Shown: positions 46,262 through 58,504 of the stretch, in pieces
Position numbering within the stretch: position 1 is the stretch's first letter
Layout: each line of letters begins with the position of its first letter
From: Dugong dugon
Lineage: Eukaryota > Chordata > Mammalia > Sirenia > Dugongidae
NCBI GenBank assembly: GCA_030035585.1
Contig: CM057472.1
Coordinates: 86,921,601-86,985,600, forward strand
Direction: 5' to 3'
DNA length: 64,000 nt
Made by a program: the position numbers and the translations under genes
Notes under the pieces: model-generated
What the model was told of the DNA's origin: nothing
Databases searched by the model: none
The model's input: only the letters and a program-made list of their open reading frames with translations

Positions 46262-46463
46262 GGGGTCCTGGTGGTACAGTGGTTAAAGCGCTTGGCTGCT
46301 AACTGGAAAGTTAGCAGTTAGACACCACCAGCTGCTCCGTGTAAGAAAGATACGGCATTCTACTTCTGTAAAGATTTACAGCCTTGGAAACCCTATGGAG
46401 CAATTCTCCTCTGTCCTTTAGGGTGGCTATGAGTTGGAATTGACTTGACGGTAATGGGTTTGG
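46262..46463 (+). mobile_element. AfroSINE, full length
   Basis: 'gggtcctggtggtacagtgg' head, 'gctgctaactggaaagttag', body, and tail 'gacggtaatgggttt'. TSD TTATTGTTATT at 46249-46259 and 46464-46474. Confidence 0.9.
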
Positions 46464-46474
46464 TTATTGTTATT

Positions 46475-47700
46475 CTGTTGTTGTCGTTATTTTTATTACA
46501 TGCTGCTACTGATGTCCACATGGCAGCATTAGGTCACAGATATGTTTCCTTAGCTGGTTCTTTGTTCCTTATCCTATATTTACTTGACTCCTGAGGACTT
46601 AGGAGTCCATGCTTGGGAAGTTTTGCCAAGTCTGTTTCTCTCAGTAAGATCCATTTCTTACTGAATTCCATCTGGTCAAGGGTAAAATGAGTTAAAATGG
46701 CATCAAAATGAGTCAGAACATATTAATTTGGGGAGCTCATGCAAGGGAGCAGAATGACAGTCTGGGAGCCTGAGAGTGGGTTTGCCCAAAGAGGAAATGA
46801 TGATTCCAGTGAATGTGCGTATTTTTTCTTTTGCCTTCTCCTAGTAACTAATCTACTTGGCATAATCCTCTTAATTGCATGTGTCCTATCAGTATTTTAT
46901 CTGATCTCTTTCTCTGACAATCTTTTCTATGGTTTGTTAGTCTCCTTCTATTTTAGAGAAGCTCTGGACATTCCATGGGAAAATCAACTCCGTTTCTCTA
47001 TTTTCAGCCAAAGTTGGTTTCTTGGCATGCTTAGAAAATGGAGAGGGCATTGGGATCTCTCCATTGCTGGGGCTGGAGTTGTGTGGATAGTCTGGGGCTG
47101 AGTCTCCAGCTTTCAAATTTTGGTAGGGAGAGACCTAAACAGAGGTTTTCTCCCTTGTCTGAAAGCTATATCTTAATTTGTACACCATTGGTATGTGTCA
47201 GAGGACTGCCTCTGTGCTGAAGCAGTGGATATAGGATAAAGAGAACTATGAAAAGAAAAAAACAAAGAAAGAAATAAACAAAACATTGTCCCACATGCCT
47301 CAATGCTAAAAGCAATGGTCAGAAGGTGTGAAAGTTCTTAAATAAGCTTGACTGTTGCTTTTGTTTATGTCCTCAAAAAAACTGGAGCATGGATGAGGAC
47401 ATCCTTCATTTACCACAGATAAAGGCAAGGATTCTCTTACTGTAGACCCAGCCCTATCTGTGTTCTGTTTCCTGTGGAGAATGGTCTGAGGACCAAAAGG
47501 GCAGGACCACTTGCCCCACTATTTCAATCCCTCTGCTTGACATTATACCATAATAACTTCATCCACTTGGGAATTCAAATCCCTCTAAATTAAAATATGC
47601 CTGAGTGGAGTCTAACCTTAATCTCTTTATCAGCTTACTCTGTAATTATCAATTAATACTTTAAGAGAGGTAAGCTGGCAACCAATGGAAATCAAGAAAG
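46475..47700. other. Unique DNA, nothing recognised
   Basis: A 120-codon plus-strand frame at 46739-47101 is rich in hydrophobic residues but lacks homology signs or splice context I could defend. Confidence 0.5.
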
Positions 47701-47704
47701 TGGT

Positions 47705-47830
47705 GTGATAGTGAGTTCTGGTTTTGCTGCTCATTAGCAGTGTGACCTTGACTCTAACTTCACTACGTCCTGGGTTCTTCATCTGTTAAGTAAAGGGCCT
47801 GGGTGATAGGACCTCTAACTTCCCTTCCAG
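47705..47830 (+). repeat. MIR fragment
   Basis: 'gtgagttctggttttgctgc', 'tcattagcagtgtgacctt', 'ggttcttcatctgttaagta'. Confidence 0.5.
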
Positions 47831-47834
47831 TTTG

Positions 47835-48530
47835 GTTTTAGTGACAGAGTTCCAATGCCTTCCTAGATTGCTGATTGAAAGAGGTTGATAAGAGACTCCC
47901 TTACTTCATGGCCTTCTTCAGGATGTACCTGGAAATTGAGTCACACGATGGCGGGTCCAGTGAAATAAAGAGCGAGTGTGGCTGGGAGGGAAAGCCATGG
48001 GAAGCCTGGATTGCACACAACTGCTTAGTTGCAAACCCTCAACAGCTGCATCCCAGAGATGAGTTTGCAGAGGAGTATCATATAGAATGTCACAGCTTAA
48101 CAGCAGAAAAATAGGCTGATACGATCAGAAAGGCTGCCAGGCCATTGTGGACATCTGCCATGCAGAATGACATCCAGTGGCTGCCTGAACACTGTCTGCA
48201 ATCCCTTGCTTGACTTTGAAGAGACCCCTGGGCTCCAAACTTCAAATCTGTACAGATAGCATTACAGCCAGCAGGCCTGGCTTTCTCATGTCATTGTAAT
48301 GCAAATGTTCATGTGGATACAGGATTTGGAGTCACAAGAATTGGATTCCGGTCTGATATCTGACTAAAAATATGTAATAATAATGTTATTATTAATTTTG
48401 AGCTTTCCTATATCCTAAGAACTGGACTAAGTATTTTATATATTTTATCTCATCCAGTTTGTGACCTTAGGTTCTTAACTTCTGTGGAGCTGTATCACCT
48501 TATGTGTAAAAATGGGACATTTCTGCCTTA
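47835..48530. other. Unique DNA, nothing recognised
   Basis: A 79-codon plus-strand frame at 47875-48114 has no signature. Confidence 0.5.
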
Positions 48531-48534
48531 TCTA

Positions 48535-48705
48535 ATAATAATAACTAACACCAAATGCTTACTACATACCAGGCACCAGGGTGAGCACTCTTTGTGCTTT
48601 GTTATCTTATTTAATACTCACAAAAATTCTAAGAGGCAGGTAGGATTTATTATTATTTCCATTTTACAGATGAGGAAACCAAATTGGACTAAGTTGGATA
48701 GAACA
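48535..48705 (-). repeat. MIR
   Basis: 'aatgcttactacataccagg', 'ttatttaatactcacaaaaa', 'ccattttacagatgaggaaa': inverted MIR. Confidence 0.72.
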
Positions 48706-49114
48706 GCGTTGAGTGGGCATGAGGTATATGGAACTGGAGGAAGAAGCAGCTTCATATTTCCTATTCTTCCTGAATATCCAAGTCAGGTGATTGTTTTTGC
48801 TGATATAATTCACCCCCAAGGAAGCTTTCTGCTGTTAGTCCTGGCTATGTGAAGCCATTTCATTTCAGTGAGAACCAGACAGGAGACTATTTGTACAGGG
48901 TTGTGTGGGTAGTGGTAGTGAGGTGGTTATGAATGGAGAAATAGAATCCAAGGAATTTTCTAGGGCAGCATTAGAACTACTTGTTTAAAAGAGCCCTTGG
49001 ACTCCTGGGTTCATTTATGGGGAGGTTCTGCTGAGTAACTTCCTGAAGTCACTAAAAATAATATCAATAAACAAAATTCATCCCCTCTACATCTTTCTAC
49101 ACATTTTTGCATTG

Positions 49115-49245
49115 TCTTCCAGAGTCTGCGCTATTGGACTTTCTAAGTTCCAGTTTTCATGATCTGCAAAATAGGATTAATAATAATACCTTTAGCTGGC
49201 TAGTGAGGTATAAATAGAATAATTAAATGAAATAGAAGACACTAA
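49115..49245 (+). repeat. MIR fragment
   Basis: 'catgatctgcaaaataggat', 'taataataatacctttagc', 'gtgaggtataaatagaat'. Confidence 0.5.
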
Positions 49246-49249
49246 AATA

Positions 49250-50330
49250 TTTTGTCAGTGGTGAATTAATAGAGATGGTAAGCCTAATAGTGACAATGTT
49301 GATTGCTGGTTTATTATTTGTTACTGACCACAGGGGTACATCTCTCTTATTTAGAAGAAATGCCTTCTGGTATTTGTTTTGTTCTTTGAAAAGATCGTCA
49401 TTTGTTTGTTTTCTTCTTTCTCTGTGAAATAAAATTATATCAAGGAAATTGAAAATTGGGAAGGTTTCCTCAGTAATTGGTAGTGAAAGGATAACAAGAA
49501 GAAAAGCAGACAACTATCTGCTACTTAGCACATCTGTGAGTGTATTGATTTAATTAGAACTGCCCTGTATAAATATTAAACTCAATTCACTTTCTTTTAA
49601 AGCTCGTTTGCTTCTCAAAGTATTCCCAGTTATAGATTATCTTTTTAAAAATTCTTCTGTGAGTTTGAGGGAGTTAATGGCAAAAAGACCACCCGAATTT
49701 AAATGAAATGAGAGAGCTTTTCATCTTATCACACTTTGTCTGTGTTATTTTGCTTAGATGCTGGCCCAGAGGCAAAGATAGTGCTTGATTTTCAGTGGGT
49801 TTGCCTTCCTAGGTAGAGGTGATGCAACAATTTCCTTCAGTGGAATACACGTACTGTGTTATTTTCCTAGAAGGGGGATTGGATTGTTTTGTGTCTCCGC
49901 ATTCCTAATCATTTGTGAGCAACTGCCAACTTTTCCAGGTTACTAGCCAGTATGTGGGATGTAGGTTGGGATGGTCGTTTCATTTGATCCTTCCTCAAAC
50001 TCTACCAGAATAGCGTGTTATCATCCCCAATTTACAGATAAACATAGAGTCTGTAACTTGCAGAGTCAGATGTGTTTGATTCTAAGTCATTTTTAGTGTT
50101 AGAAGTGGCAAGTTTAGGTCCTAGATTGAGCTTTTGATGGATTCAGGATAAAAGTGGTGAAACACTTGTCCATAGAATTAATTTTAACAGAATTCATGAG
50201 AATCTTAGAATCTGATAGGTAGGAGGGAACCATCTTATAGGATCTATCTATAGGGTGAGGTTGTACAAGTGCAGGATTGGAGCCTGTCTTTATTTAAAAT
50301 ATTGACATTTTGTTCATCTGGGATTTTTTG
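49250..50330. other. Mostly unique DNA with one inverted MIR scrap
   Basis: Around 49985-50090 there is a weak inverted MIR ('catccccaatttacagataa'). Otherwise nothing recognised. Confidence 0.45.
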
Positions 50331-50334
50331 CATT

Positions 50335-50490
50335 TGTTTTTGTTTTAAAAAATTTTCATTAAATATTATTTTATATTTCATTAAATATAGTTTAATATTA
50401 CTTAATATTATTTAATTTATTCATATTTTAATTTTTATTAAAATATTTATATTTTCATTAAAATATAATTTATTAGATAAATTATTGTTT
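50335..50490. repeat. AT-rich low-complexity block
   Basis: About 155 bp of almost only A and T, with recurring TTAAATAT / ATTTAATATTA motifs of irregular spacing. Degenerate, not a clean tandem array. Confidence 0.8.
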
Positions 50491-50499
50491 GAGTTTTTT

Positions 50500-51260
50500 A
50501 GCTCCCCCCATCAAATTTTGTGCCTGAGGCAAGTGAGGCACTCACCTCACCCTAGTTCCAACCCTGTATAGCAGGTCAATATTAGGTAGTCTACCCGTTA
50601 TAGCCCCTCATTTTATGCATGAGGAAACAGGCCTAAAATTTAAAAAATGGGTCCTATTAACCTCTGATAGCCTTCTACAGAGTCCATTCTTTATGGACTA
50701 GGCAGCCACTTCAATGCACATTTCACTCTTCTTCCACTTTCTGAATATGATTATGACATTCTTTGAAAACTTATATAATGTTTACGTTTGTATGCTATTC
50801 AGTGTGGCCTTCACAGATCCACTGACATCTGTCTGTGATTGACATTTTCTTCTAGCTGGCAACATTTATCTATAGCCTTTATTGTAATGAACATTTCTTC
50901 TTGTTTATCTCAGTTTTGATAGAACATATCAATGTTTAAAAATCTCCACAACAAATTCCCTGCCATTCTAGAGAGAAGTCAAACTCCATGCTGCCTCATT
51001 ATCTCCCAATGGCAGAGTTTGAGTAAAGACTCCCCAGAAGTCATTTGGTTTATATCAGCATTTCTGGAACAGCAGCAAACAAGCTACAAAAACCTCAAAT
51101 TTTTTTCAACTCATTGCCCCCAGACTGCCCCTAATTCAGTGGAGCATCCCAAACATGCTATCATGTTGAATAGAGCAGAGCTATGATTCATGCTACCCCA
51201 AATGACGTTATGGTATGGTCATCCAGTGAGGCTGAATCTCTTCAAACCTGCTCTAAATTT
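50500..51260. other. Unique DNA, nothing recognised
   Basis: An 84-codon plus-strand frame at 50932-51186 has no signature. Confidence 0.5.
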
Positions 51261-51702
51261 TGCTATAAATGTATTAAATTTCATCTGAGTACTTCCCGTG
51301 TGTCCGGAACTCTACCCAGTGCTACAGACAAAATGATGTACTGAGTTTTGGAGACATAATGAGATAAACAAATACAAAATATAACAATTATAAAAGAATA
51401 TAAGAAAATCATAATTAAATACAATAAGTGCAATAGTTGTCAAATAGTCATACACACAGCATTTGATAGCAACAGAAAGGATGGTTACCTAAACCAGTCT
51501 GGTGAGGGATGGAGAAAGTGGATGGAGAAACATTAAGGAGGAATTCCTGGAGAGATGATACTTGAGCTGGTTCTTAAAAAAATGGGCATGAATTAATTAA
51601 CTAAACAAATAGGACAAGGCCAATTTTGGCAGAAGGGAAAGGTCAAGAAAAGTCATGGATTTGGGCAACAATATATTAAATACAAGGAACTACCAACAAC
51701 TG

Positions 51703-51911
51703 AGGACCTCTAGTGGCACAATGGTTAAGCACTCAGCTGCTAACCAAAAGATAGGTGGTTTGAACACACCCGTGGCTCCATGGAAGAAAAAACCTGGTGA
51801 TCTGCTTCTATGAAGATTTACAGCCTAGAAAACCCTATGAGGCAGTTCTACCTTGTCCTGTAGGGTTGCCATGAGTTGGAATCGATTCGACGGCACCTAA
51901 AAATAACAACG
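51703..51911 (+). mobile_element. AfroSINE, full length, RTE-like tail
   Basis: 'aggacctctagtggcacaat' head, B-box-like 'ggtttgaacac', body, and the RTE-like tail 'gattcgacggcacctaaaaa' with AAC units. TSD ACCAACAACTG at 51692-51702 and 51912-51922. Confidence 0.92.
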
Positions 51912-52281
51912 ACCAACAACTGGGTGTTGCTTCAGGGTAAAAAGTAAGGTAAAGCATGATAGGAATTAGAGGATGGGAAAATTGGCAGGAGCCAGACGAT
52001 GGAGGGCTTTGTAACAAAAACTGGACGTTATTCTAGAAGCAACAGGGAGGTAACAAAGATTTTAAACAAGTAAGCATTGCATTTTACACAGTGAATATGG
52101 GGGACTGGACTCTAGTGATATGGGAGGACACACTGGAATAGAAGAGGACTGGAGGAAGGGATGTCAGTTAAAAGGCTGAAGCAGTGGGGTCATAAGAAAC
52201 TATATGCATCTGAACACAGGGGTGTTAGTAGGAATTAAGAGGCAGGGACAGAATTGAGAGTTATTAATAAGGAAGAAATAA

Positions 52282-52478
52282 GGAGCCCCAGTGGTGCAAC
52301 AGTTAAGCACTCAGCTGCTAACCAGTGGGTTTGAACCCACCAAGCAGCTCCACAGGAGGAAGACATGGAGATCTTCTCCCATAAAGACTATTGCCTAGGA
52401 AACCCAATGGGGCAGTTCTACTCCTTTACATGAGGTTGTTATGAGTCAAAAATTGACTTGATGGCATCTAACAACAAG
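52282..52478 (+). mobile_element. AfroSINE, RTE-like tail
   Basis: 'ggagccccagtggtgcaaca' head, B-box 'ggtttgaaccc', tail 'gacttgatggcatctaacaa'. TSD AAGAAATAA at 52273-52281 and 52479-52487. The sequence before the B box is shortened relative to other copies. Confidence 0.9.
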
Positions 52479-52710
52479 AAGAAATAATGAAATAATGAAT
52501 AGAATTTGACGGTTGATTAGTTGTGGAAGATGTGAAAAGGAAAGGGTGAGTTTCTAGTCAGCTAGCTAAGTGACAGTGGTGCCACATTTGAAAACAGCAA
52601 ATATTGGAGGAATAGCAAGTTTTAGTGTGATAATTCATTGTTCTAAACAAGACAAGGAAGCGAATTCAAATTTCAGTGAGTTGAGAATGAATGGTGATTT
52701 GGATAAAAGG

Positions 52711-52734
52711 GCAAAAAAAAAAAAAAAAAAAAAA
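52711..52734. repeat. Poly-A run
   Basis: About 23 A residues within the ancient repeat. No transcript-like source or TSD visible. Confidence 0.85.
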
Positions 52735-53199
52735 GTTGGTTCTAGAGGGATGAGGGGCCAAAGGAGTGATATTTGGTAGGTGGGGACATGGGGACAACTA
52801 CTATAAGCTGACAGGATGAAGCTAAGTAGGGAGGGGGATACAAGTTATAGAGAAAGGTCCTGGAAGACAGAAAAGACTGGTCTTCAACCAGAGAAGGAAA
52901 TTTTGAACCTGAAGAAAAGGACATGAGGATAAATATGAAAGAAAGTAAGTCTGTAAGTAAAAGGGGGCTGGAAAATCAAAGGAGATACCACTAAATATAA
53001 TAAATTTTCTCCATGTTGTAGAAGTAAGGTTGCCAAATGAAGTTGAGGGTTGACTAAGAAAAATAGAGAAGTGTTGATATCTCAGAACCATCGTTGAGAG
53101 AGACGTATGAGGAGACCACCACAAAGTAGAAATATTTAATGAAATTCCAGAAACCTTGTTGAGGTTGAAGATAACCCTTACCATCTCACAGGGTTACGA

Positions 53200-56100
53200 T
53201 GAAAATCAAAAGTGACTGGAGTATGTAAAAGCCTACTATAGAATGACAGAATGTCCTACTCTTACTGAAACAAAGGCATTTGTATACTCACGGACTCATT
53301 TTATTTTCATAGTATCCCCATGCCTCTTGCTATAGCTACTCTGGCCATCTTATGAGCCTAGATCTGAACAATATTTGTATCAGAGTTAACTTGAAGCTGG
53401 GGAGGACAAACATCATCTTAGGATGCTCTGAGGCCGCTAATATATAATGGGATGGATTTAGGCCACCCCCAAAGAGTGGAGGGAGAGCCCTTTATTTTGG
53501 ACCACTTAGCTAGTGCAAGAGAGGCCATTTCCACATTTATAAAACCTTCCCCAAAGGGGCTCACCTCCTTGAAAACAAGTATAAAATAAATTGAGGCCCA
53601 AATTGTTCACAGTTTCCTAAAGGTATGAAGACAATAAGCATGTTAGAAGAGTCTGAGTGTTTCTGACCTCTCCGGCCAGGTCTCTATCCCACTTCGTGGA
53701 GCCTCAGTCAGTCTCATGGAGGGCCTCAAGTACCATGTTAGAGAACTCTGAAAGGACAACAGGAGGCACCAGCACAAGCATAAAAGGAAATGGAATGCTG
53801 ATTCAGTTTGGATCTGAGCAGATGGATAGCAGAGAATACCTGAGCTCTACCATGAGCCAATTTGTAAAAACAAACAAACAAACATGGCTTTGGGTAAACC
53901 CTAAATCTTCTCTCAAGACAAAGTTATGAGGAAATTTGTGGTTCAGGTAAAATTTCAGCTCTTACCTTTCTATTTTCCATCCCCATTAAATACCATTTGA
54001 AATTAGGCAGCTTTAGTTTAGTTATTTCATTATGGTGTGCCAACACCCAGCCTGGGATACCTCTGATTCTATGATTATAGCAATTGGACACTGAGTAGGA
54101 GATTGGCATAAAGTAAGTGAAAGAGGAAAATCATACTTTCTCATTTTTGGAAGCCGGAACACATGAAGAAATAGCCACCTGGATCTGCAGCTAGACCCAG
54201 GCCAACAGGCAGGCCAGCTTGGGCATCAGGCTAATTCCCAGCAGCTCCTACCCTGAGCTTCCTCACAAGTTGCTCAGGAAATCTATTTCCATGAGAAGAA
54301 GCCAGCTCAGATTCATGTGTGATGGCCAAAAATGGGGCAAAAAGGAAGAGACACTGTAAAAATTAAAGACAGTTCAAGCCATTTTCATTTGCTCATTACT
54401 AAACTCTGCATTTGAATATAGTTAGCAAGAAGACAGAAAAAGGCAGGGGATGAGGGAAGAATATCACCCTGTCCTGAAAAAGGATCCAGCAGGGACTGAA
54501 ATTGTTCAATCTTGCTTTTGGATTTGACAACTGAATATGGTAAAACATGAAAGTTAACAGAAGAATTTATCCTTTCACCAAATGGATATCTTTCACTAGT
54601 TAAATCTTGGAAGAGATTACTAGTTTTTTTTTTTTTCTTATTCTACCTCTGGCACTAGGATGATATCAGGTCAGGTTCTAAAGACAGTGTCACATGAACA
54701 ACTGGGCCTACTTAACTACCTACACTTGGTTACTTGGATGAGAGCAGTGACTACCATAAAAGAAACCTCAGTCATCAGCAGGGACACCAGCCACTGGTGA
54801 TTCTCCTGGAGTGTCAAAGCTCAGAAGATATAAATTTCCATGGCAACCCTTCTCCATCCTCCACACACCTGAAAACCAACCTGTAGAAGCCTAAGTGCCT
54901 TGACAGCTGAAAATGCAGTCCTGCCAAGGGAAAAGAGAAACAAAAAAGCTCTAAGTGAATTGTTCTGCTAAAAGGGAGTAATTTCCACCACGGTGCCTCA
55001 GAGCCCTGTCCCAAACCCTGAACATCTCTTCATCCTACTGTTCAGTGAGATACATACAGACAAGGGAGAACATGATGCCTCTGTCCATGGTGCTGAAAGT
55101 CTCCAAATACACAGAGCACGCTGGGAAATGCTAGGCTTGAATTAAAGAAATAGGATCCATGGAGTAGTACATGATTGTTTATCAGCTGACGTAAAACATC
55201 ATAGCTTTTTTCTTTCTTTCATCTCCCTGATCATTCAAGCTGTGATTATGCTATGAAAGGTGTGGCATTTGGGCCATATTGAAAACCTCTATGTGAATTT
55301 TAGGAGATACTCAATTTAGAGTGAATTAAATTGCATTTGTGTAACTATTCATTCAGTAAGTATTATTGACCTCCTTCTTGTGCATCAGGGAATTATGCGA
55401 GATGATGGATTTTTGGGCAAAGCAAAGCCCTTGCCTGCATGATCCTCTATGATCCTCTCACCCAGTCTAGATGTGTACTGTCCTACATAAAAGTCATCCG
55501 AGAAAAGGTAATGTTGGTAGCAAGGTGATTTGTTGATGGAGGATGCAGTAGCCCAGCGTTGGAGACCGGGAATGCCATGATAGGGACACTTGACAGGGAT
55601 TGTGAAAGAGCCAATGTTTTTTAGAGCAGAAGAGTGCCAATTCAAATGATTGGGGAAGAGTAGGTAACTGAGGGAAGCATGTGGAGTTAGAGGAGCAGTC
55701 TCTGCTGATCAAAATTGCAAAGATAAATAAAGAAGAAGCAGAGTCAAGGAACTTCTATGGGGAGAGATGAGAGGATGCTGCCAAGTGCTTCAGGTGACTT
55801 CAAGAAAAATAATCTTGACTTGAAATTGAAAGGGGGGCATGAGACCAAAAAGGAAGAAAAAAAATAAAAAGCTTACTTCTCTAGTGATTAGGAGAATTAC
55901 AGAACTTGTTGTCCACTATTGTCTCTCTTCCCAGTTTGTCGTAGTCCCTGCCGCTTACTTACACCCAACCAAAACTGCTGCCTCATCCTCTGGAGGCGTT
56001 TGAATCTGCCTCTTTTATTCTATGCCATTTTCTAGGAACCGGTGCAGCACGTAACTTCCCATACAGTCAAGTAGTTCTTCTTTGACCCTAATCTAAATCC

Positions 56101-57230
56101 CACCTGCTGCAACTTAATGGTATTTCCACTTGCTGACTGAAAGAAAGATTTGGTGCTAAACAAAATGTACTGTTCAAGGCCCCTACACGTAGTTGGACTT
56201 TATTATGAAGTCACAGCTTCCTGATGCTCACCTCACATTATTTTAGCTGCATTTGTTACAGCAGGGAGAGCCCTGAATTTAGAGTCAAGCACCCGCGATA
56301 TAAGACTTATAAGAACCTCTATACAAGGCTGTAAAAAGCAAATGTGATGCAGAGCAGTTAGCTAGATGAAATTGTTCTCATTTCTTTACCCTTTAGTTCT
56401 AGATCCTATTTTGCTTGAATCATTGTCATGCATTCCTCAGCGCTATTTTATGTTTTCTCTTTCTCTTTAATACTTAGGGTTCTAAACCAGATGCTGGTAT
56501 AGGATTCTGGGATGATCACTCTGCCACGTTCCTATTCAACAACCTGGGATCGCACTTTCCTTTATATAGGGTGGCATTTCTGTATTCTAGTAGAACCCTA
56601 GATTCTTCTTTTTTATTTTCTTTGCTATTCACCAGCCAGATGCTCCCCAGCCTGTATTTGTGCAGTATTTTTTTGCAGTAGGCAATTACCCCTACTTTTA
56701 GTGATAATGGTTGTTTGTATATTAACAATAGTTCCACTTTAAAAAATAATTTTTCTTGCCCTTCCCCATATGTGTATGTACACAAATGAGTACAAACACA
56801 GACAGACCTGATTGTTCTTTTGTTATAAGTAAAGACCATCTACTCGTAATAAAGCACATTTAATAATTGTGTATAATGAGCAAACTGAGCAATAATGCAA
56901 GGAAGTGAGAGCCAATTCCTTGAAATGTTTCTGTCTTATCTTTTCACTGAAAAAAAAAAAAAAAAAAAAAAACGCCTTTCACCTTTCCCCTCAAGTAGAG
57001 TGGGACTGACTGCTGAGCTGCTCTGCTTCTGCAAAACGGGAAGATATCCAAATTTCTGCTTCTCCAGTGTTTACTGGGCAAAATCTTGGGGTGGGGGGAG
57101 GGTGGGAAAGGAGAGCAAAGAGATCTGTTGAATTTGGGGCTTATTTTTACTCTGGATTACATGGAAGACTGACTTTAGCAGAGACTCAACAGCAAGCACC
57201 TGTCAAGTCTTACCTGCATTATTCTTAGGA
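53200..57230. other. Four kilobases of mainly unique DNA
   Basis: No gene, RNA or young repeat. A weak L2-type start ('attcattcagtaagtattat') is at 55345-55365. A poly-A run is at 56950-56972. Open frames up to 107 codons (56516-56839 minus) have no signature. It is the longest interval here without a young insertion. Confidence 0.5.
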
Positions 57231-57239
57231 TTAGGCAGC

Positions 57240-57475
57240 AATATGGTTTAATGGTCAAAGCTGGAGCTTTTGTATCAGAAAGACTTGACTTCTGGTCCTG
57301 GTGCTGCCACTTTTCCAATTTTGGATGTTATAAAGTTACTTAAATTATCCAGGATTTAGTTATCCCACCTGTAAAATGGGAATCAGTGATAGTACCTACA
57401 TCATATGATTTTTGTGAAGCTTAATGTATAGATTGGTTCCTGGCATATAGTCATGGCTCAGTAAATATTCTCTGT
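57240..57475 (+). repeat. MIR
   Basis: 'agacttgacttctggtcctg', 'gtgctgccacttttcc', 'cacctgtaaaatgggaatca', 'tcctggcatatagtcatgg'. Near-complete. Confidence 0.78.
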
Positions 57476-57529
57476 GGGGAAAAGGAGGAGGAAGAGACTA
57501 AGAAGTCCAAAGGATAATATGATGTAGTT

Positions 57530-57926
57530 GAAAGAGGATGGGGTTAGGAATGGGATATCCATTTCTTTCTAGCTGTGTGATGTTGGATAAGGCAACTAGC
57601 ATTTTGAGGACTATCATTTGCCAAATCTACAAAAAAGGGGATAATAATGCCTATTTATAAGGCAGTTCTGATGATTAAGGAGCTCTGCTAGTGCTGTGGT
57701 TAAGAGCTCAGCTGCTAACCAAAATGTTGGCAGTTCGAATCCACCAGCTGCTCCTTAAAAACCCTATGGGGTGGTTCTACTCTGTCCTATAGGGTCACTT
57801 TGAGTCAGAATTGACTCAATGGCAATGGGTTCTTTTTTTTTTTTTCCTGATGATTAAATAAGACAATGTATGTGTAAGTGCCTAGTGCCACATTTTGCTC
57901 TTAGTGAGAGCTAAATAAATGCTAAT
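57530..57926 (+). repeat. MIR, split by an AfroSINE
   Basis: Left part 57530-57678 ('tctagctgtgtgatgttgga', 'ataatgcctatttataaggc'). Right part 57847-57926 ('gatgattaaataagacaatg', 'gtgcctagtgccacatt'). The AfroSINE at 57679-57846 sits between them with an exact duplicate of CTGATGATTAA. Confidence 0.8.
57679..57846 (+). mobile_element. AfroSINE inserted in a MIR
   Basis: Head 'ggagctctgctagtgctgtg', B box 'agttcgaatcc', shortened body, tail 'caatggcaatgggttc' plus a T run. An 11-bp TSD, CTGATGATTAA, is at 57668-57678 and 57847-57857. The middle is shorter than in full copies. Confidence 0.93.
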
Positions 57927-58499
57927 TGTTATGGAATGCTGTGGATTTATGCTGTTCCCAAATGACTTTGTTTATGATATGAATCCATGTGTCTTCTTCT
58001 GCTCTATGCTTCCATTGGACTCATGATTTGTAACTTGTAGAGCAAAGTTTTGTGCCTGAGAGTATTTCATGGTATAGCGATTGCTGTCAGTGCCCCTCCT
58101 ATGTCCCCTTACCCTTACATTTCCATGCACTCCAACCCTTCTAGCTCCCAGCACGTGCATTTCTCTGCCTGGGGACTTTCTCTTGCCACTAGACCTCATT
58201 CGTGTCTTTTGCTGTGGGCCAGAAGTACAGAGGAATTATCACATATCCCTCTTTTCCCAGCATTCTTCAACCAGTGGCTGGTGGAGTTTTGCACTGGCTC
58301 CTGGACTTCCTTCAGTGGGCTTAAAGTTTTATTTTCCTTTAATAGTAGCTGGTCTGATAATGCGCTTTATTGGCTGATGTCCCACCCTTATATTACACCC
58401 CCACTCCTGGCTGATGTTTCCTTTGCTTTATCCAAATAAACGACCTACACTTCAGTCCTAGTCTCAAACTTTGCTTCTGAAGAGACCCAAACTAAGACA
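57927..58499 (+). mobile_element. LTR-like old element
   Basis: Begins TGTTATGGAATGC and ends CTAAGACA. A polyadenylation signal AATAAA at 58435-58440 precedes the end by about 60 bp, which fits a plus-strand LTR. 'cctacacttcagtcctagtc' and 'gagacccaaactaagaca' resemble known mammalian LTR ends. No TSD found. Open frames inside (58050-58439) are not genes. Confidence 0.55.
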
Positions 58500-58504
58500 T
58501 ATAG

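Larger units (their letters stand above)
51265..53190 (+). repeat. Long ancient L2-like repeat, split by two AfroSINEs
   Basis: Old repeat text in order: 'gagtacttcccgtgtgtccg', 'agagatgatacttgagctgg', 'gacgatggagggctttgtaa' and 'aggaagggatgtcagttaaa', then (after the second SINE) 'gtgacagtggtgccacattt' and 'ttttgaacctgaagaaaagg'. Collinear in part with 18312-18840. Boundaries approximate; the L2 label is by resemblance. Confidence 0.55.

Noticed and set aside
46739..47101. 120-codon hydrophobic open frame resembling a membrane protein
   Set aside because: The hydrophobic look comes from T-rich codons. There is no conserved motif, and it is not flanked by convincing splice sites.
58050..58439. 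129-codon and 98-codon plus-strand frames
   Set aside because: Both lie inside an LTR-like element that is non-coding by nature.
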